Positions 8,685 to 18,902 of a DNA stretch of 64,000 nt are shown piece after piece. The stretch is from contig NZ_AP018227.1 of the NCBI RefSeq assembly GCF_002368095.1, positions 2,832,598 through 2,896,597 of the forward strand, given 5' to 3'. The notes under the pieces were generated by a model. It saw only the letters and a list, made by a program, of their open reading frames with translations, was not told the origin of the DNA and ran no database searches. The number at the start of each line of letters is the position of its first letter. Positions within the stretch are counted from its first letter, which is position 1. This stretch comes from Calothrix parasitica NIES-267 (lineage in GTDB: Bacteria > Cyanobacteriota > Cyanobacteriia > Cyanobacteriales > Nostocaceae). Made by a program: the position numbers and the translations under genes.

Positions 8685-8996
8685 GTTAGATTTTAGATTT
8701 TAGATTTTGGATTTCTCTTTCAAATTGTAGGGGTGCTGTGAAAGATAGCATCCCTATTTTATTTATATTGTCGTAGTGGTTAAAGATATTAATTTTAATG
8801 GGTTCGTTTTTTTCTAATTGCTGGGAGACGTAGCATTGCTACGTCTCTACAAAGGTGAAAAAATATTCCTAACTCCTAATTTCTAACTCCTAACTCCTAA
8901 CTCCTAACTCCCTATTCCCTATTCTCAAATTCCAAAAGATGCTATTGTAATTCATTGTCAACACTTTAGTACAATAGAACTATTAAACCTAGATAT
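8685..8996. repeat. Repeat-filled spacer before photolyase
   Basis: Contains TTTAGAT heptamers (8688-8714), a hairpin GGGTGCT...AGCATCCC (8732-8756), the dispersed palindrome GAGACGTAGCA-TT-GCTACGTCTC (8825-8847), and CTAACTC heptamers (8870-8912). No gene is visible. Confidence 0.8.
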
Positions 8997-10445
8997 ATGT
9001 CCGATTTAATTTTGTTTTGGCATCGTCGCGATTTACGGATTTCTGATAATACCGGAATAGCAGCAGCATTAGAAAAAACTCGTAAGGTGGTGGGTTTTTT
9101 CTGTCTCGACCCCAATATTCTCAAAGGGGATGATGTCGCAGCGGCTAGGGTAACTTATATGATTGGCTGTTTGCAGAAATTGGAAGAAAAATACGCTCAA
9201 ATGGGTAGCCAGTTATTGATTCTTTGGGATAATCCAGTTAAAGCGATTCCTAAATTAGCAGCGACTTTAAAAGCTAAAGCTGTATTTTGGAATTGGGATG
9301 TGGAACCATATTCTCAGGAGCGAGATGCAGATGTTATAAATGCACTTGAAGAGCAAGGAATTGAATATTTAGAAAAAAATTGGGACCAATTATTAAACAC
9401 CCCAGATTCGATTCGGACTGGTTCTAATAATCCTTATACTGTATATACTCCTTTTTGGAAAAATTGGATTGCTAAACCGAAAGATTCTCCCGTAGAAATT
9501 GCTGGTAAATTTGAGGGATTAACAGCAGAAGAACAAGCAATTGCAATCAAAGCAGGTGCGGTTGAATTGCCTACAGCTAAAGATTTAGGATTTAATTGGG
9601 ATGGAGAATTGATAATTGAACCTGGGGAAGAAGCAGCCCAAGACAGGTTAGAAGAATTTTGTTATAGCAATATTAATGAATATCAAGAACAAAGAAATTT
9701 TCCTGCAATTGATGGTACATCAAGATTAAGTGCGGCGTTAAAATTTGGTGTAATTGGTATCCGTACCGTATGGAAAGCCACTGAAGATGCATTAGAAAAT
9801 AGTCGCAGCGAAGAATTAGAAAATAATATTCGTACTTGGCAAAAAGAAATAGCTTGGCGAGAATTTTATCAGCATGCAATGTATAACTTCCCGGAATTAG
9901 CATCGGGTGCTTATCGCGATGCTTTCAAAGACTTTCCTTGGGAAGATAACGATGAATATTTTCAAGCTTGGTGTGAAGGAAGAACGGGATACCCGATTGT
10001 TGACGCTGCTATGCGACAATTAAATCAAACGGGCTGGATGCATAATCGCTGTCGGATGATTGTTGCTAGTTTTTTGACAAAAGACTTATTACTTAATCCT
10101 CAATTAGGCGAAAAATACTTTATGCAAAGACTAATTGATGGAGATTTATCTGCTAATAATGGTGGTTGGCAATGGAGTGCTTCTAGTGGAATGGACCCCA
10201 AACCAGTAAGGATTTTTAATCCTGCATCTCAAGCACAAAAATTCGACTCAGAAGGTGAATATATTCGACAATGGGTTCCGGAATTAAGTTCGATGGATGC
10301 CGAGTATTTAGTAACAGGAAACATTACACCTTTAGAGCGTCAAGCTGTTGGTTATCCCGAACCAATTGTAGAACATAAACAGCAGCAAAGAGTATTTAAG
10401 GAAATGTATAAAAATCAGAAACAAAAACTTGAAGCGTTAAGGTAA
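8997..10445 (+). CDS. phrA: Deoxyribodipyrimidine photolyase (8-HDF type)
   Basis: A 482-residue light-driven enzyme that splits UV-induced cyclobutane pyrimidine dimers. The N-terminal Rossmann antenna domain begins [17 protein letters not shown]. The C-terminal FAD domain carries [54 protein letters not shown] and the signature [18 protein letters not shown]. The length and the RRDLR start fit the class I, 8-HDF-using photolyases of cyanobacteria. The TAA stop falls inside the left end of a small inverted-repeat element (10443-10552). Confidence 0.95.
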   Translation: MSDLILFWHRRDLRISDNTGIAAALEKTRKVVGFFCLDPNILKGDDVAAARVTYMIGCLQKLEEKYAQMGSQLLILWDNPVKAIPKLAATLKAKAVFWNWDVEPYSQERDADVINALEEQGIEYLEKNWDQLLNTPDSIRTGSNNPYTVYTPFWKNWIAKPKDSPVEIAGKFEGLTAEEQAIAIKAGAVELPTAKDLGFNWDGELIIEPGEEAAQDRLEEFCYSNINEYQEQRNFPAIDGTSRLSAALKFGVIGIRTVWKATEDALENSRSEELENNIRTWQKEIAWREFYQHAMYNFPELASGAYRDAFKDFPWEDNDEYFQAWCEGRTGYPIVDAAMRQLNQTGWMHNRCRMIVASFLTKDLLLNPQLGEKYFMQRLIDGDLSANNGGWQWSASSGMDPKPVRIFNPASQAQKFDSEGEYIRQWVPELSSMDAEYLVTGNITPLERQAVGYPEPIVEHKQQQRVFKEMYKNQKQKLEALR

Positions 10446-10552
10446 GTAGGTCGGTCTTGAAAATCGTAGTTAAAACCAGGGAGTAGCAATAAGGATTTGA
10501 AGCAAATTTACATATTTTTGCATAGCTTGGTTTATTGGTGCCGACTTACTTA
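10443..10552. repeat. MITE-like element with TAAGTAGGTCGG ends
   Basis: TAAGTAGGTCGG at 10443-10454 and CCGACTTACTTA at 10541-10552 form a 12-bp terminal inverted repeat with one mismatch. The element is 110 bp and non-coding. Its ends match those of the element at 39765-39958. Its first three bases are the photolyase stop codon. Confidence 0.6.
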
Positions 10553-10599
10553 AATAAAATTAGGTTATCTGTATACAATTGTTCAAAATTTGATCCAAC

Positions 10600-10745
10600 A
10601 CCCTATAAGGGTGCGGCTACATAAAGGAAGCTCACCTTCGCAGGCTACTAAGATTCTTAGCCCGCGAAGGCTGGCTTTGTACTATTAGCCCCAGGATTCT
10701 AGGCTGTAGGCTTTCTGACCCCCATTGGGATGCTCCTCTTTTCAC
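10600..10745. repeat. Dispersed intergenic repeat (TAGCCCCAGG..CTAGGCTGTAGG type)
   Basis: Structured non-coding sequence containing CCCGCGAAGGCTGGCTTTG, ATTAGCCCCAGGATTCTAGG and TTGGGATGCTCCTC. A related copy is at 11728-11772 (GGCGGGCTTCG, TAGCCCCAGCC, TATAGGCTGAGGG). TTGGGATGCTCC recurs at 59295-59306. These flank the PEP-CTERM gene on both sides. Confidence 0.6.
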
Positions 10746-10915
10746 CAATCAAGAGCAGTCAAAGGATGAAGTATATAAATCTTCCATGAATCTTACTTAA
10801 ATTCTCAGGAAATTTTAAGTATACGATTTTATAGTGAGCTACATATCACAACAATGGATTTACCTAATTCATGTGTTGTCTTTGCATTTCCAGTAGTTCT
10901 ACGATTCAATTCTTC

Positions 10916-11662
10916 ATGAATAAAAAAATTTTTCCTATATTTATAGCATTTACCTTATTCGGCTTTTTACCTCAAAAAGCTAATGCTGCGTCTTTAACAC
11001 CCACAAACTTTGACGATTTAAACTTGGGTGCTACTATAATCGGCCCAGTTGGCCCAGAAGTAGAAACATCTTTAGTTAATCCTGTTAACTTAGGACTGGG
11101 AGATTTGACAAGCAGTGTATCTTGTCCACCGGGCTTCACAAGCTGCGTACCACCAGAAAATCCACAAGGGACAATTTATACTTACGTACACCAGGTAACT
11201 CCCGGTGTTGATTTCCCCAACGATGCTCCATTTCCTTCACCAGAAAACACAACTCCTTTTAATGATGTTCAAGAATTCAGCTTGGGTTTTGATGCTGCTG
11301 GATTTAACGGTGTTGCAGGTTATAGCTTTTCTCAAACAGAAAATGCGCTCGGTGCCGATGCGAGTTTTGATATCAAACAGCTTGATGATGGCAGCTTAGC
11401 CTGGAATGTATCCGGTGGAGCAGGTTGGGATACAGATACCTTAAATCCACAAACAATAACTTTCTTTTGGCAAACTACCCAAGCACCGAGCGGCCCCGGT
11501 GGTATTTATACAGCAAGTAATAACAGTAGTTCCGGTAGCGGTAACGGGCCTCTCCCTACTCCAGTGCAGACAGTACCCGAACATAAGGGAATATTAGGTT
11601 TATTGGCTATTAGTACTTTGGGTAGTGTTTCAGTATTTAAACGCAGAAAGCAACAACTATAA
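10916..11662 (+). CDS. PEP-CTERM-type exported protein
   Basis: About 248 residues from the ATG at 10916; an upstream ATG at 10871 would add 15 residues ahead of the signal peptide. The signal peptide is MNKKIFPIFIAFTLFGFLP followed by QKANA. The mature part is low in charge and rich in Gly, Pro, Asn and Thr. It ends with a sorting tail: VPEHKGILGLLAISTLG, a membrane helix, then FKRRKQQL. This matches the PEP-CTERM layout (PE-x motif, helix, basic end) with His where Pro is usual. Such proteins are processed by exosortase and are often surface or matrix components. No exosortase gene lies in the window. Confidence 0.85.
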   Translation: MNKKIFPIFIAFTLFGFLPQKANAASLTPTNFDDLNLGATIIGPVGPEVETSLVNPVNLGLGDLTSSVSCPPGFTSCVPPENPQGTIYTYVHQVTPGVDFPNDAPFPSPENTTPFNDVQEFSLGFDAAGFNGVAGYSFSQTENALGADASFDIKQLDDGSLAWNVSGGAGWDTDTLNPQTITFFWQTTQAPSGPGGIYTASNNSSSGSGNGPLPTPVQTVPEHKGILGLLAISTLGSVSVFKRRKQQL

Positions 11663-11727
11663 CCGAATAAATAATTAAATAGTCATACCATTTTTCTATA
11701 AAGATGTGCCTAATTTAGCTCGTTTAG

Positions 11728-11772
11728 GCGGGCTTCGTTTTAATAGCCCCAGCCTTATAGGCTGAGGGTAAT
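11728..11772. repeat. Second copy of TAGCCCCAG..GGCTGAGGG repeat
   Basis: GGCGGGCTTCG, then TTTTAATAGCCCCAGCC and TATAGGCTGAGGG. It is related to the repeat at 10600-10745 and lies just after the PEP-CTERM gene. Confidence 0.55.
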
Positions 11773-11943
11773 TGAGCGCAATTTCATATAAATGTAAAAT
11801 TTTACGTCTCCCAACTCCCCAAAGAAAACAAATCAATTAACACCTTCTATAAATATTTAATTCAGCCGGGGAAGTGTCATAAACAACTCACACCAAAATA
11901 TACATCTAAGGAATGATGTAAATATTGTTATTAGGGTGAATAA

Positions 11944-14900
11944 ATGTCATCCAATTCTCGACCGGTTAAGTTTGAAATCGCGCTTCCTTCCGAACATCCA
12001 CATTTATTAGAAGGACTTGATGAATGGTTGCGTTTAGGTTTAATATCCGATTCTCAGGTTAGACAGTTTTGTTGGGAATACCTAACTTGTAGGGTAATTT
12101 TACAGACTGAAGTTACATCTGTGAAACCAACAAAAACCCCATTCCTCCAACCTCGTAAACCTGCGGAAAAAGCTAAAGCAACAGCCACACCCAGCTTATT
12201 CGGAACAATATGGCAATCATTTCGGGCCGAATTTAGCGTCCGTTGGTTGCTTTTTCTAGGGATGTTTACCGTAGTAATTTCTTCCGGTGCGCTTGCTGGT
12301 AGTCAATGGGAAAGATTTACCGCTGTCCTACAATACGGGGTTTTGTTTGCTTATACCCTCTTGTTCTTTGGACTAAGTTTTTGGACTAGTAAACAAGCAA
12401 ATTTACGGTTGACAAGTGGCGCTTTGCATATTGTCACAATGCTACTTGTTCCAATTAACTTTTGGGCAATGGATAGTTTTGGTTTGTGGCAGAATCCGCT
12501 AAACTTGATTTTTGTTGCTATTGCTTCAATTGTTTTAACTAGAATTACTGTATTACTCTCCAAGCAATCAATATTTACCGGAAGTGTTCCAGTTAGTAAA
12601 TTATCTTTTATAAATATTCTGGGATTAAGTTTCCTACATTTCGGTTGGAAGATTAACGGATTCCCTTTAATTGCAGTTTATTTAGCCTTGATTGGAACAA
12701 CTGTAATTACCGTTTTTCAAAATCTTCGAGCTGCTGATAAGGAAAGAGAAGAAAGCGAATTCGTCTCAAAAAACAAATCTCAATTCTCTTGGGGAAAAAA
12801 TTTACCTGCAACCGTAATCGTATACTCGTCAATATTATTATTACTAAGAGCAATTTTCGGTGTTGGTATAAACGTTGCTCAATTGGGTCTAGCTATTGGT
12901 ATTTGCGGCTGGTTGATAGCTTGGTTAGCGCAAAGAGAAGATAGGAAGACGAGGAGACAAGGGGACAAGGGGACAAGGGGACAAGGAAAAATTTCTCCCT
13001 CTCTCCCCAAGTTATTTTCACAGAGCATCGGTGGTTTTTTATTATTTATCGGTTGGTTTGTGACAGTTTGGAGCAGTCCTTTTCAGGCAATTACTGTCAG
13101 CGGTTTGGGGTTACATTTTTTCTACAATCGCTTAAATTTATATAGTTTCAAAAAGGATTTAACGACCTTCTTTGCGATTGGATTGCAGTCAATGTTTCTG
13201 GGTTGGAGATTATTACCCTATGAATTTCAATCTTCAATAATTACATTTGCTGTTCGGTTAACTAATTATCAAAATAATTATTTTGTAATAGAAAATTGGG
13301 GATTATTAAGTGTCGGATTATTCCCCTATATTATTTTCATGGTGGGATTTACAAATCATTTGAGAAAAACACAGCAAAAGTTCAAGGTAGTAGAAGCATC
13401 TTCCTTATCTCCTGAAAAATCCAACGAGCAGGATAATTTTAAACCCGGTCAGCAAAGTAATTCTAAATCTAGCGAGCAAGATCCTCTCACTACTAAAAAT
13501 AAACTTGATTTAGCAAGCTTCGGTGAAATATTAACGTTAATCCTAGGAATTACTTTAACCACAATCTCTTTAGAAAATCCCACATTACGCTCTATAAATT
13601 TACTTTTATCTACAATTACCCTAGCAATCGTCACCTACCAAAAATTTAAACAAATACTTTCTACCCCCTCTTCCGACTCCCTCCTCCCTCTCACCTACCT
13701 AACTCATACCACTGCAATACTTACCCTTTTCTCGTGGATACATCTATTCTTCCCCACTATTTCACAACCAGTTTGGGCTGTTATTTGCTTGGTTGTGATG
13801 GTAGGGGAATGGTTATTTAGTGTTAGTGATGGAGTTTGGCAACGTAGTTCATGGCACATCGGTTTAGTCCTTGCGAGTTTGAGCTATTTGTTACTGTTGA
13901 TGGATTTTGAATTTACTGGGAATAATGTTTTTATCAATCAACCCAGTTTGATGAATCAATCAAGTTGGGGATTAACTTGGTTGGTCACACCCATAACTTT
14001 GACGATTATTGGTAGTCGTAATAAAGAAGCAGGAAAAAACAAGCAAATAATTAGTGTTTCAGCAATAATCCTCGCTCAGCTTTTAACTTTACCCTTATCA
14101 ACTGTTAGCTTGATTAGCTTAGCGGTGGGTACGGTGACGATGTTTGTAAATACGAGATATTTAAGGAATAAACAGTCTGCGATAATTACGGTCGGTTTTG
14201 GCTTAAGTTTTATTGCTGCTGGTGTGTGGGAATTTACTTCTCTATCTTACGCCGGTTGGTTTGTATTATTTGCGGTTACTACTTTATGTTTGTGGGTAAT
14301 TCGTAAATTATTGCAGCGAGGAAATGAATTAGCAAATATATATGCAGTGGCTACAGACTCCTGGGGTAGTACAATTTGCGGTTTCGAGTTGCTGCTTTTA
14401 AGTATTCACGCAATCTCTATTTATTGGTTTGGTGAATCGGATATTTTACTATGTGCTATTTCCGCAGTTATTACTTTAGTCGCTTTAGCTTTCCGTCATT
14501 TCTACGAATCCACCAACTGGACTTTTTACGGTATTGGTTGGAGTGTGGAATTATTGCAGTTGTACTTGATTGAGATATTTGAATTTGGAATTTACGAGGT
14601 TACCAATGATGGTTCACCTCAACTTATTTATCTTGCGATCGCGAATATCGGTTTAGGTTTAATTACGCAATTTATCGGTGAGTGGCTGCAAAGTAAGCAC
14701 TATTCAGAAAACCTCCTACCCAACCGCTGGCATATTCTACCTTTGCTATATGCGGGTTTCGGAGTGTTGCTGCGCTATAACACTTTTGATAGCTGGACTG
14801 GTTTATCGACGCTGGCTGTTGCTTGGATTGTAATCAGTATCGGAAAACGCAACAAAAAATTAAAACCATTACTGTATTTAGGATTATTTGGTGTATCAAT

Positions 14901-16074
14901 TGCAGCATACGAGCTATTATTCTATCAACTCCAACAAGCAGCGGGTAGCGGTACGGTTGGTGATGGTTGGATTATTTTCGCTACCTTAGCTACAGGTATT
15001 GCTTACGCTTATCGTTTCTTATCACCTTGGTTAACAAGTTATTTAAAGGTGAGTTTCCAAGAATTGAAAATGTTTGCTCATTTTCATTGGGGTTTGGGTA
15101 GCGTATTACTAGCAGCAACATTAAGGAGTCCGGTAACAGCTTATCAATTAGCATTAGCGACAGGATTATTATTAAGCTGCTACGCAATATTTGAAGGAAA
15201 ACAAGCAAATCATAGTGATTTATCACTATCAGAAGCAAGTTCGAGAATAATAACAGAAGCAGATATTTGGGTTTACATTGGTTTAATACAAATCGCTTGT
15301 TTCAGATACTTTATTCCACCAGCTTCTGTAGTTAGCGTTTTCTTACAACAAATACGTCCTTGGATAGCAGGAGTTTCCTGTATTTTTGGTTATTTACTCT
15401 ACATTTTACCTTGGCAACGTTGGGGCTGGCTGAAAAGACCTTGGCAAATAGTTGCATATATTCTCCCACTATTTTATCTATGGGAAACCAGAATACAAAT
15501 TTATTCTATTTCTTTATTACTTGTAGCCGGTTACTATATCTTAATTGCCAAAATAGCTCATAAATTTCGCTTTACCTATATCAGTTTAATGTTAGTTAAC
15601 TGGGTATTATGGCGGTGGTATATCGATTTAAATTTAACTGATGCTTTATGGTATATTTCCTCTGTTAGTTTATCTTTATTGTATATTGCTCAATTTGATT
15701 CGCTACTGAAACTACCCCAAAACAAAATATATCGTCACGGGTTACGAATGTTAGCTACTGTAATGATTTGTGGATATGCGACTGTATTCTATCAAAATGT
15801 ATTTTGGATACCAGGAATTTTGAGTTTGCTGGCGATATTTGTGGGGTTAGGATTAAAAATACGGGCTTTTTTATATGTTGGTACAATATCATTTTTAATC
15901 ACGGCTTTCTATCATTTGGTAATATTTACCTTTGATTATCCCTTTATTAAATGGGTAGTAGGTTTACTAGTCGGAATTACATTGATTTTCATCGCAGCCA
16001 ACTTTGAAGGTCGTCGTCAACAGTTAAATATCCTGATTCGCAATATTAATACTGAATTTAAAGAATGGGAGTGA
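11944..16074 (+). CDS. Very large polytopic membrane protein (DUF2157-like N-terminus)
   Basis: A 1376-residue protein made almost entirely of hydrophobic helices; I estimate more than thirty. A soluble N-terminal segment (HLLEGLDEWLRLGLISDSQV) resembles the helical start of DUF2157 membrane proteins; this assignment is tentative. Charged interruptions are few. One, near residues 333-355, reads REDRKTRRQGDKGTRGQGK and is encoded by a GGGACAA heptamer array. Another (around residue 490) is a Lys/Ser/Glu-rich loop. The protein ends in a short basic tail. No transport or enzyme motif is recognised. Related large membrane proteins are found in filamentous cyanobacteria without known function. Confidence 0.8.
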   Translation: MSSNSRPVKFEIALPSEHPHLLEGLDEWLRLGLISDSQVRQFCWEYLTCRVILQTEVTSVKPTKTPFLQPRKPAEKAKATATPSLFGTIWQSFRAEFSVRWLLFLGMFTVVISSGALAGSQWERFTAVLQYGVLFAYTLLFFGLSFWTSKQANLRLTSGALHIVTMLLVPINFWAMDSFGLWQNPLNLIFVAIASIVLTRITVLLSKQSIFTGSVPVSKLSFINILGLSFLHFGWKINGFPLIAVYLALIGTTVITVFQNLRAADKEREESEFVSKNKSQFSWGKNLPATVIVYSSILLLLRAIFGVGINVAQLGLAIGICGWLIAWLAQREDRKTRRQGDKGTRGQGKISPSLPKLFSQSIGGFLLFIGWFVTVWSSPFQAITVSGLGLHFFYNRLNLYSFKKDLTTFFAIGLQSMFLGWRLLPYEFQSSIITFAVRLTNYQNNYFVIENWGLLSVGLFPYIIFMVGFTNHLRKTQQKFKVVEASSLSPEKSNEQDNFKPGQQSNSKSSEQDPLTTKNKLDLASFGEILTLILGITLTTISLENPTLRSINLLLSTITLAIVTYQKFKQILSTPSSDSLLPLTYLTHTTAILTLFSWIHLFFPTISQPVWAVICLVVMVGEWLFSVSDGVWQRSSWHIGLVLASLSYLLLLMDFEFTGNNVFINQPSLMNQSSWGLTWLVTPITLTIIGSRNKEAGKNKQIISVSAIILAQLLTLPLSTVSLISLAVGTVTMFVNTRYLRNKQSAIITVGFGLSFIAAGVWEFTSLSYAGWFVLFAVTTLCLWVIRKLLQRGNELANIYAVATDSWGSTICGFELLLLSIHAISIYWFGESDILLCAISAVITLVALAFRHFYESTNWTFYGIGWSVELLQLYLIEIFEFGIYEVTNDGSPQLIYLAIANIGLGLITQFIGEWLQSKHYSENLLPNRWHILPLLYAGFGVLLRYNTFDSWTGLSTLAVAWIVISIGKRNKKLKPLLYLGLFGVSIAAYELLFYQLQQAAGSGTVGDGWIIFATLATGIAYAYRFLSPWLTSYLKVSFQELKMFAHFHWGLGSVLLAATLRSPVTAYQLALATGLLLSCYAIFEGKQANHSDLSLSEASSRIITEADIWVYIGLIQIACFRYFIPPASVVSVFLQQIRPWIAGVSCIFGYLLYILPWQRWGWLKRPWQIVAYILPLFYLWETRIQIYSISLLLVAGYYILIAKIAHKFRFTYISLMLVNWVLWRWYIDLNLTDALWYISSVSLSLLYIAQFDSLLKLPQNKIYRHGLRMLATVMICGYATVFYQNVFWIPGILSLLAIFVGLGLKIRAFLYVGTISFLITAFYHLVIFTFDYPFIKWVVGLLVGITLIFIAANFEGRRQQLNILIRNINTEFKEWE
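12942..12986. repeat. STRR array inside a coding sequence (GGGACAA heptamers)
   Basis: Tandem GGGGACA/AGGGGAC heptamers in frame within the large membrane protein, followed at 12994-13007 by a CTCCCTCTCTCCCC tract. They encode the TRRQGDK-type hydrophilic insert. Confidence 0.85.
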
Positions 16075-16083
16075 ATTAATCAC

Positions 16084-16412
16084 AGGAATGGCCGCAATTG
16101 TCACAATACTCGGCTGGTGCGTGACACTGAAAACATTGTGACTACGTTCGTGCTTTGTTCAAAGTGTCACGTGCCTCGGCAAATAATACGGGAAGAAAAT
16201 CTACACCCTCCGGGTTCCTTAGTTGCTCATGGGGGAAACCACGCCATTTGCTACAACGCGCTTGTTCCCCTTCGGGTTCACTAGGAAAGGGGGACGGAAA
16301 CCGACACCCCCTTTCCTTGATTCACCGCGCAACGCAATCGCTCCCCAAGACCGCACTAAGGAACCGTATTTTGCCTCCCCTACTAGAAAAATGTCAAGTT
16401 GCGGCCGTTCCT
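16084..16412. mobile_element. MITE-like element, 329 bp
   Basis: The ends AGGAATGGCCGCAA (16084-16097) and TTGCGGCCGTTCCT (16399-16412) are inverted, 13 of 14 identical. The interior has the segments GAAGAAAATCTACACCC and TCATGGGGGAAACC shared with the element at 18903-19136, plus a nested GTGACACT/AGTGTCAC inverted repeat. No transposase is present and the short open frames inside are not convincing. Target-site duplication is not clear. Confidence 0.6.
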
Positions 16413-16602
16413 AAATCATTAAGCTGTAATTAATAATTATTAACCGCATGATTATTTATAGATACAAATACTGGTAGATTTGTAAGTTATAAGCGTCTAT
16501 TATATGCTTATAAAAACAGGCTATAAACTGACAAAAAAACTTCATTATTACAGTGAAATGTAAATATTGCGGTAGCATTCCTAAATAATTTATGAGATTT
16601 GA

Positions 16603-16633
16603 AAAACCTGGTTTTTTAGAAAACCGGGTTTCT
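16603..16633. repeat. Palindromic repeat AACCTGGTTTTTT/AAAACCGGGTTTCT
   Basis: One of four copies of the AAACCCGGTTTTTT..AAAAACCGGGTTT hairpin in the window (others at 20484, 36931 and 41433). It stands in the spacer before ftsH and is not directly after a gene, so it is a repeat rather than an obvious terminator. The rest of 16413-16866 shows no other feature. Confidence 0.7.
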
Positions 16634-16866
16634 GGCATAATATCAACTCATAAAACAACTTCATTCTTACAATAAAATGCAAATAGTACTACAAACCTAT
16701 CTGTTTTAGTATAAAAAGAATTCAGCCAATTCTAACAGTCTTCAGGTTAACATTAAAATGACAAGTTTCAAATTATACTAATAAATAGCCCTTTATTTCA
16801 TTGTTCGGGCTAAATATAAGGTTCGCTATACAGCCTTTTTACTTAAGAGTAAAACCTAAACTAAAA

Positions 16867-18750
16867 ATGCAAATTGAAAAGGATGGATATCCAAATCCGG
16901 AAAAACAAGGAAACTTTGGTGGTTGTTTGCTTACAGTTGTATTGTTATTTATATTTTTAGGTTTTTTCCCTTTATTCAATAATCCGAGTAAAACAGAGGT
17001 TCCTTACAGTGAATTCCGGAGTCAAATAAGAGAAGGTAAAGTAGGTGAAGTTATAGTAGGAAAAAACAAAGTAGAATACTTTCTCAAACAAGATTTAGAC
17101 AAAGCGAAAAAATCTAAATCTGGTAGAATTACTCGTCCAGAAAAAGCCTATGTAACTGTTCCTTTACCAGAAGACCAAACTTTACCAAAGTTGCTAGAAG
17201 ATAATAACGTCAAATTTGGGGTTCGACCCGATGGTGGGGGAAACTGGATTTTTGCAGCTTTAGGCTGGTTTATTCCACCACTTTTATTCTTCTTAATAAT
17301 AGGTTGGTTTGCTAGCCGCGTTCAAAGTGGGGGAGGTTCTAACCCTCTAGACGCAGGTAAAAGTAAAGCTAGAGTATATTTCGGAGACGAGAACGAAACT
17401 AAAATCACCTTTGCTGATGTTGCTGGAATTGACGAAGCGAAAGCAGAATTACAAGAAGTAGTTGATTTCCTCAAGAATTCCGATAGATATACTCAAATAG
17501 GAGCGAAAATTCCCAAAGGAGTTTTATTGGTCGGACCACCGGGAACAGGTAAAACCCTTCTAGCTAAAGCAGTTGCTGGAGAAGCTGGGGTTCCGTTTAT
17601 CAATGTCTCTGGTTCTGAATTTATCGAGATGTTTGTAGGGGTAGGTGCTGCAAGAGTTCGTGATATGTTTGAACAGGCTAAGCGGTTGTCTCCCTGTATT
17701 CTATTTATCGATGAATTAGATGCTATAGGTAAATCTAGAGGTGATGGTGGGGTGTTTGCTTCCAGCAACGAAGAAAGAGAGCAAACCCTGAATCAAATGT
17801 TGACTCAGATGGATGGATTTGAAGCGAATACAGGAATAATTATTATCGCTGCAACCAACCGACCGGAAATATTAGACCAAGCTTTGCTTCGTCCCGGACG
17901 CTTTGATAGACAGGTAGTTGTAGACCGTCCCGACAAGCTAGGACGTTTAGCAATCTTACAAGTACATACGCAACAAATCCAGTTACAAGAGAACATAGAT
18001 TTAAGTTTAATTGCAGCACGTACACCAGGTTTTGCAGGTGCAGATTTAGCCAACCTGGTAAACGAAGCAGCACTATTAGCAGCCAGAAATCATCGAGAAG
18101 CAGTAACAATAGCAGACTTTAACGAAGCTCTAGAGAGAGTCATAGCAGGATTAGAGAAAAAATCCCGCGTACTCAACGAAACTGAAAGAAAAATAGTTGC
18201 TTACCACGAATGCGGTCATGCAATAGTCGGTGCATTAGTATCCGGTCAAGTAGAAAAAATTTCCATTATTCCCAGAGGTGTAGGTGCTTTGGGCTATACA
18301 TTGCAACTACCAAAAGAAGACCGCTTTTTAATGTTAGAAGGTGAACTACGGGCTAGAATTACTACCTTGTTAGGTGGACGTAGTGCAGAAGAAGTAGTCT
18401 TTGGTGAAGTTTCCACAGGAGCAAGCGACGACATTCAAAAAGCAACCGATTTAGCCGAACAAGCGGTTACGGTTTACGGTATGAGCCAGAAATTAGGACC
18501 GATTGCAATGGAAAAATCACAATCTTCATTTTTAGGTTCACCAAATTCTCGTCGTTCAGTAAGCTCCATAGTTGCAGCAGCAATTGATAGAGAAGTCAAA
18601 GAAATAATTGAAAATGCTCATCATCGAGCTATATTGATTCTCAAAACAAATCGCGACCTACTCGAAGAAATGACCCAACATCTTTTAGAACAAGAAGTTT
18701 TAGAAGGTGAAGAATTGTATTCATACTTGAATCGGGTAAAAGCTGTGTAA
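16867..18750 (+). CDS. ftsH: ATP-dependent zinc metalloprotease FtsH
   Basis: About 627 residues from the ATG at 16867; an in-frame TTG at 16801 is unlikely. Two membrane helices (CLLTVVLLFIFLGFFPLF and WFIPPLLFFLIIGWFASR) bracket a periplasmic or lumenal domain. The AAA+ domain has Walker A GPPGTGKT (about residue 222), Walker B LFIDELDA, and the second region of homology ATNRPEILDQALLRPGRFDR. The peptidase domain has the zinc motif HECGH (HExxH, about 446-450). FtsH hexamers degrade membrane and photodamaged proteins, including D1 in cyanobacteria. Which of the several cyanobacterial paralogues this is cannot be fixed from sequence alone. Confidence 0.95.
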   Translation: MQIEKDGYPNPEKQGNFGGCLLTVVLLFIFLGFFPLFNNPSKTEVPYSEFRSQIREGKVGEVIVGKNKVEYFLKQDLDKAKKSKSGRITRPEKAYVTVPLPEDQTLPKLLEDNNVKFGVRPDGGGNWIFAALGWFIPPLLFFLIIGWFASRVQSGGGSNPLDAGKSKARVYFGDENETKITFADVAGIDEAKAELQEVVDFLKNSDRYTQIGAKIPKGVLLVGPPGTGKTLLAKAVAGEAGVPFINVSGSEFIEMFVGVGAARVRDMFEQAKRLSPCILFIDELDAIGKSRGDGGVFASSNEEREQTLNQMLTQMDGFEANTGIIIIAATNRPEILDQALLRPGRFDRQVVVDRPDKLGRLAILQVHTQQIQLQENIDLSLIAARTPGFAGADLANLVNEAALLAARNHREAVTIADFNEALERVIAGLEKKSRVLNETERKIVAYHECGHAIVGALVSGQVEKISIIPRGVGALGYTLQLPKEDRFLMLEGELRARITTLLGGRSAEEVVFGEVSTGASDDIQKATDLAEQAVTVYGMSQKLGPIAMEKSQSSFLGSPNSRRSVSSIVAAAIDREVKEIIENAHHRAILILKTNRDLLEEMTQHLLEQEVLEGEELYSYLNRVKAV

Positions 18751-18867
18751 AAGAGAGGGGAGAGGGGGAGGTGGGGAGTTAAAGAGACAGAAAGGAGCAA
18801 GATGCTCGCACTACGAGGGTTAAGTAAGATTGCTATATTAATAACTTGTAATTCCTAATTTCCTTAT

Positions 18868-18890
18868 AGACGTAGCAGTGCTACGTTTTT
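18868..18890. repeat. Dispersed palindrome AGACGTAGCA-GTGCTACGT
   Basis: A copy of the AGACGTAGCANTGCTACGTCTCTAC palindrome family (others near 8825, 27457, 34617, 38144 and 54922). The right arm ends in TTTT here. Confidence 0.75.
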
Positions 18891-18902
18891 ATAATTTTTA
18901 AT

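Noticed and set aside
16155-16433. Open frames of 63-92 codons
   Set aside because: They lie inside the MITE-like element, have unnatural composition and resemble no family; repeat-derived.
17493-18109. Minus-strand frames of 82-91 codons inside ftsH
   Set aside because: Antisense to conserved AAA+ motifs; no independent support.
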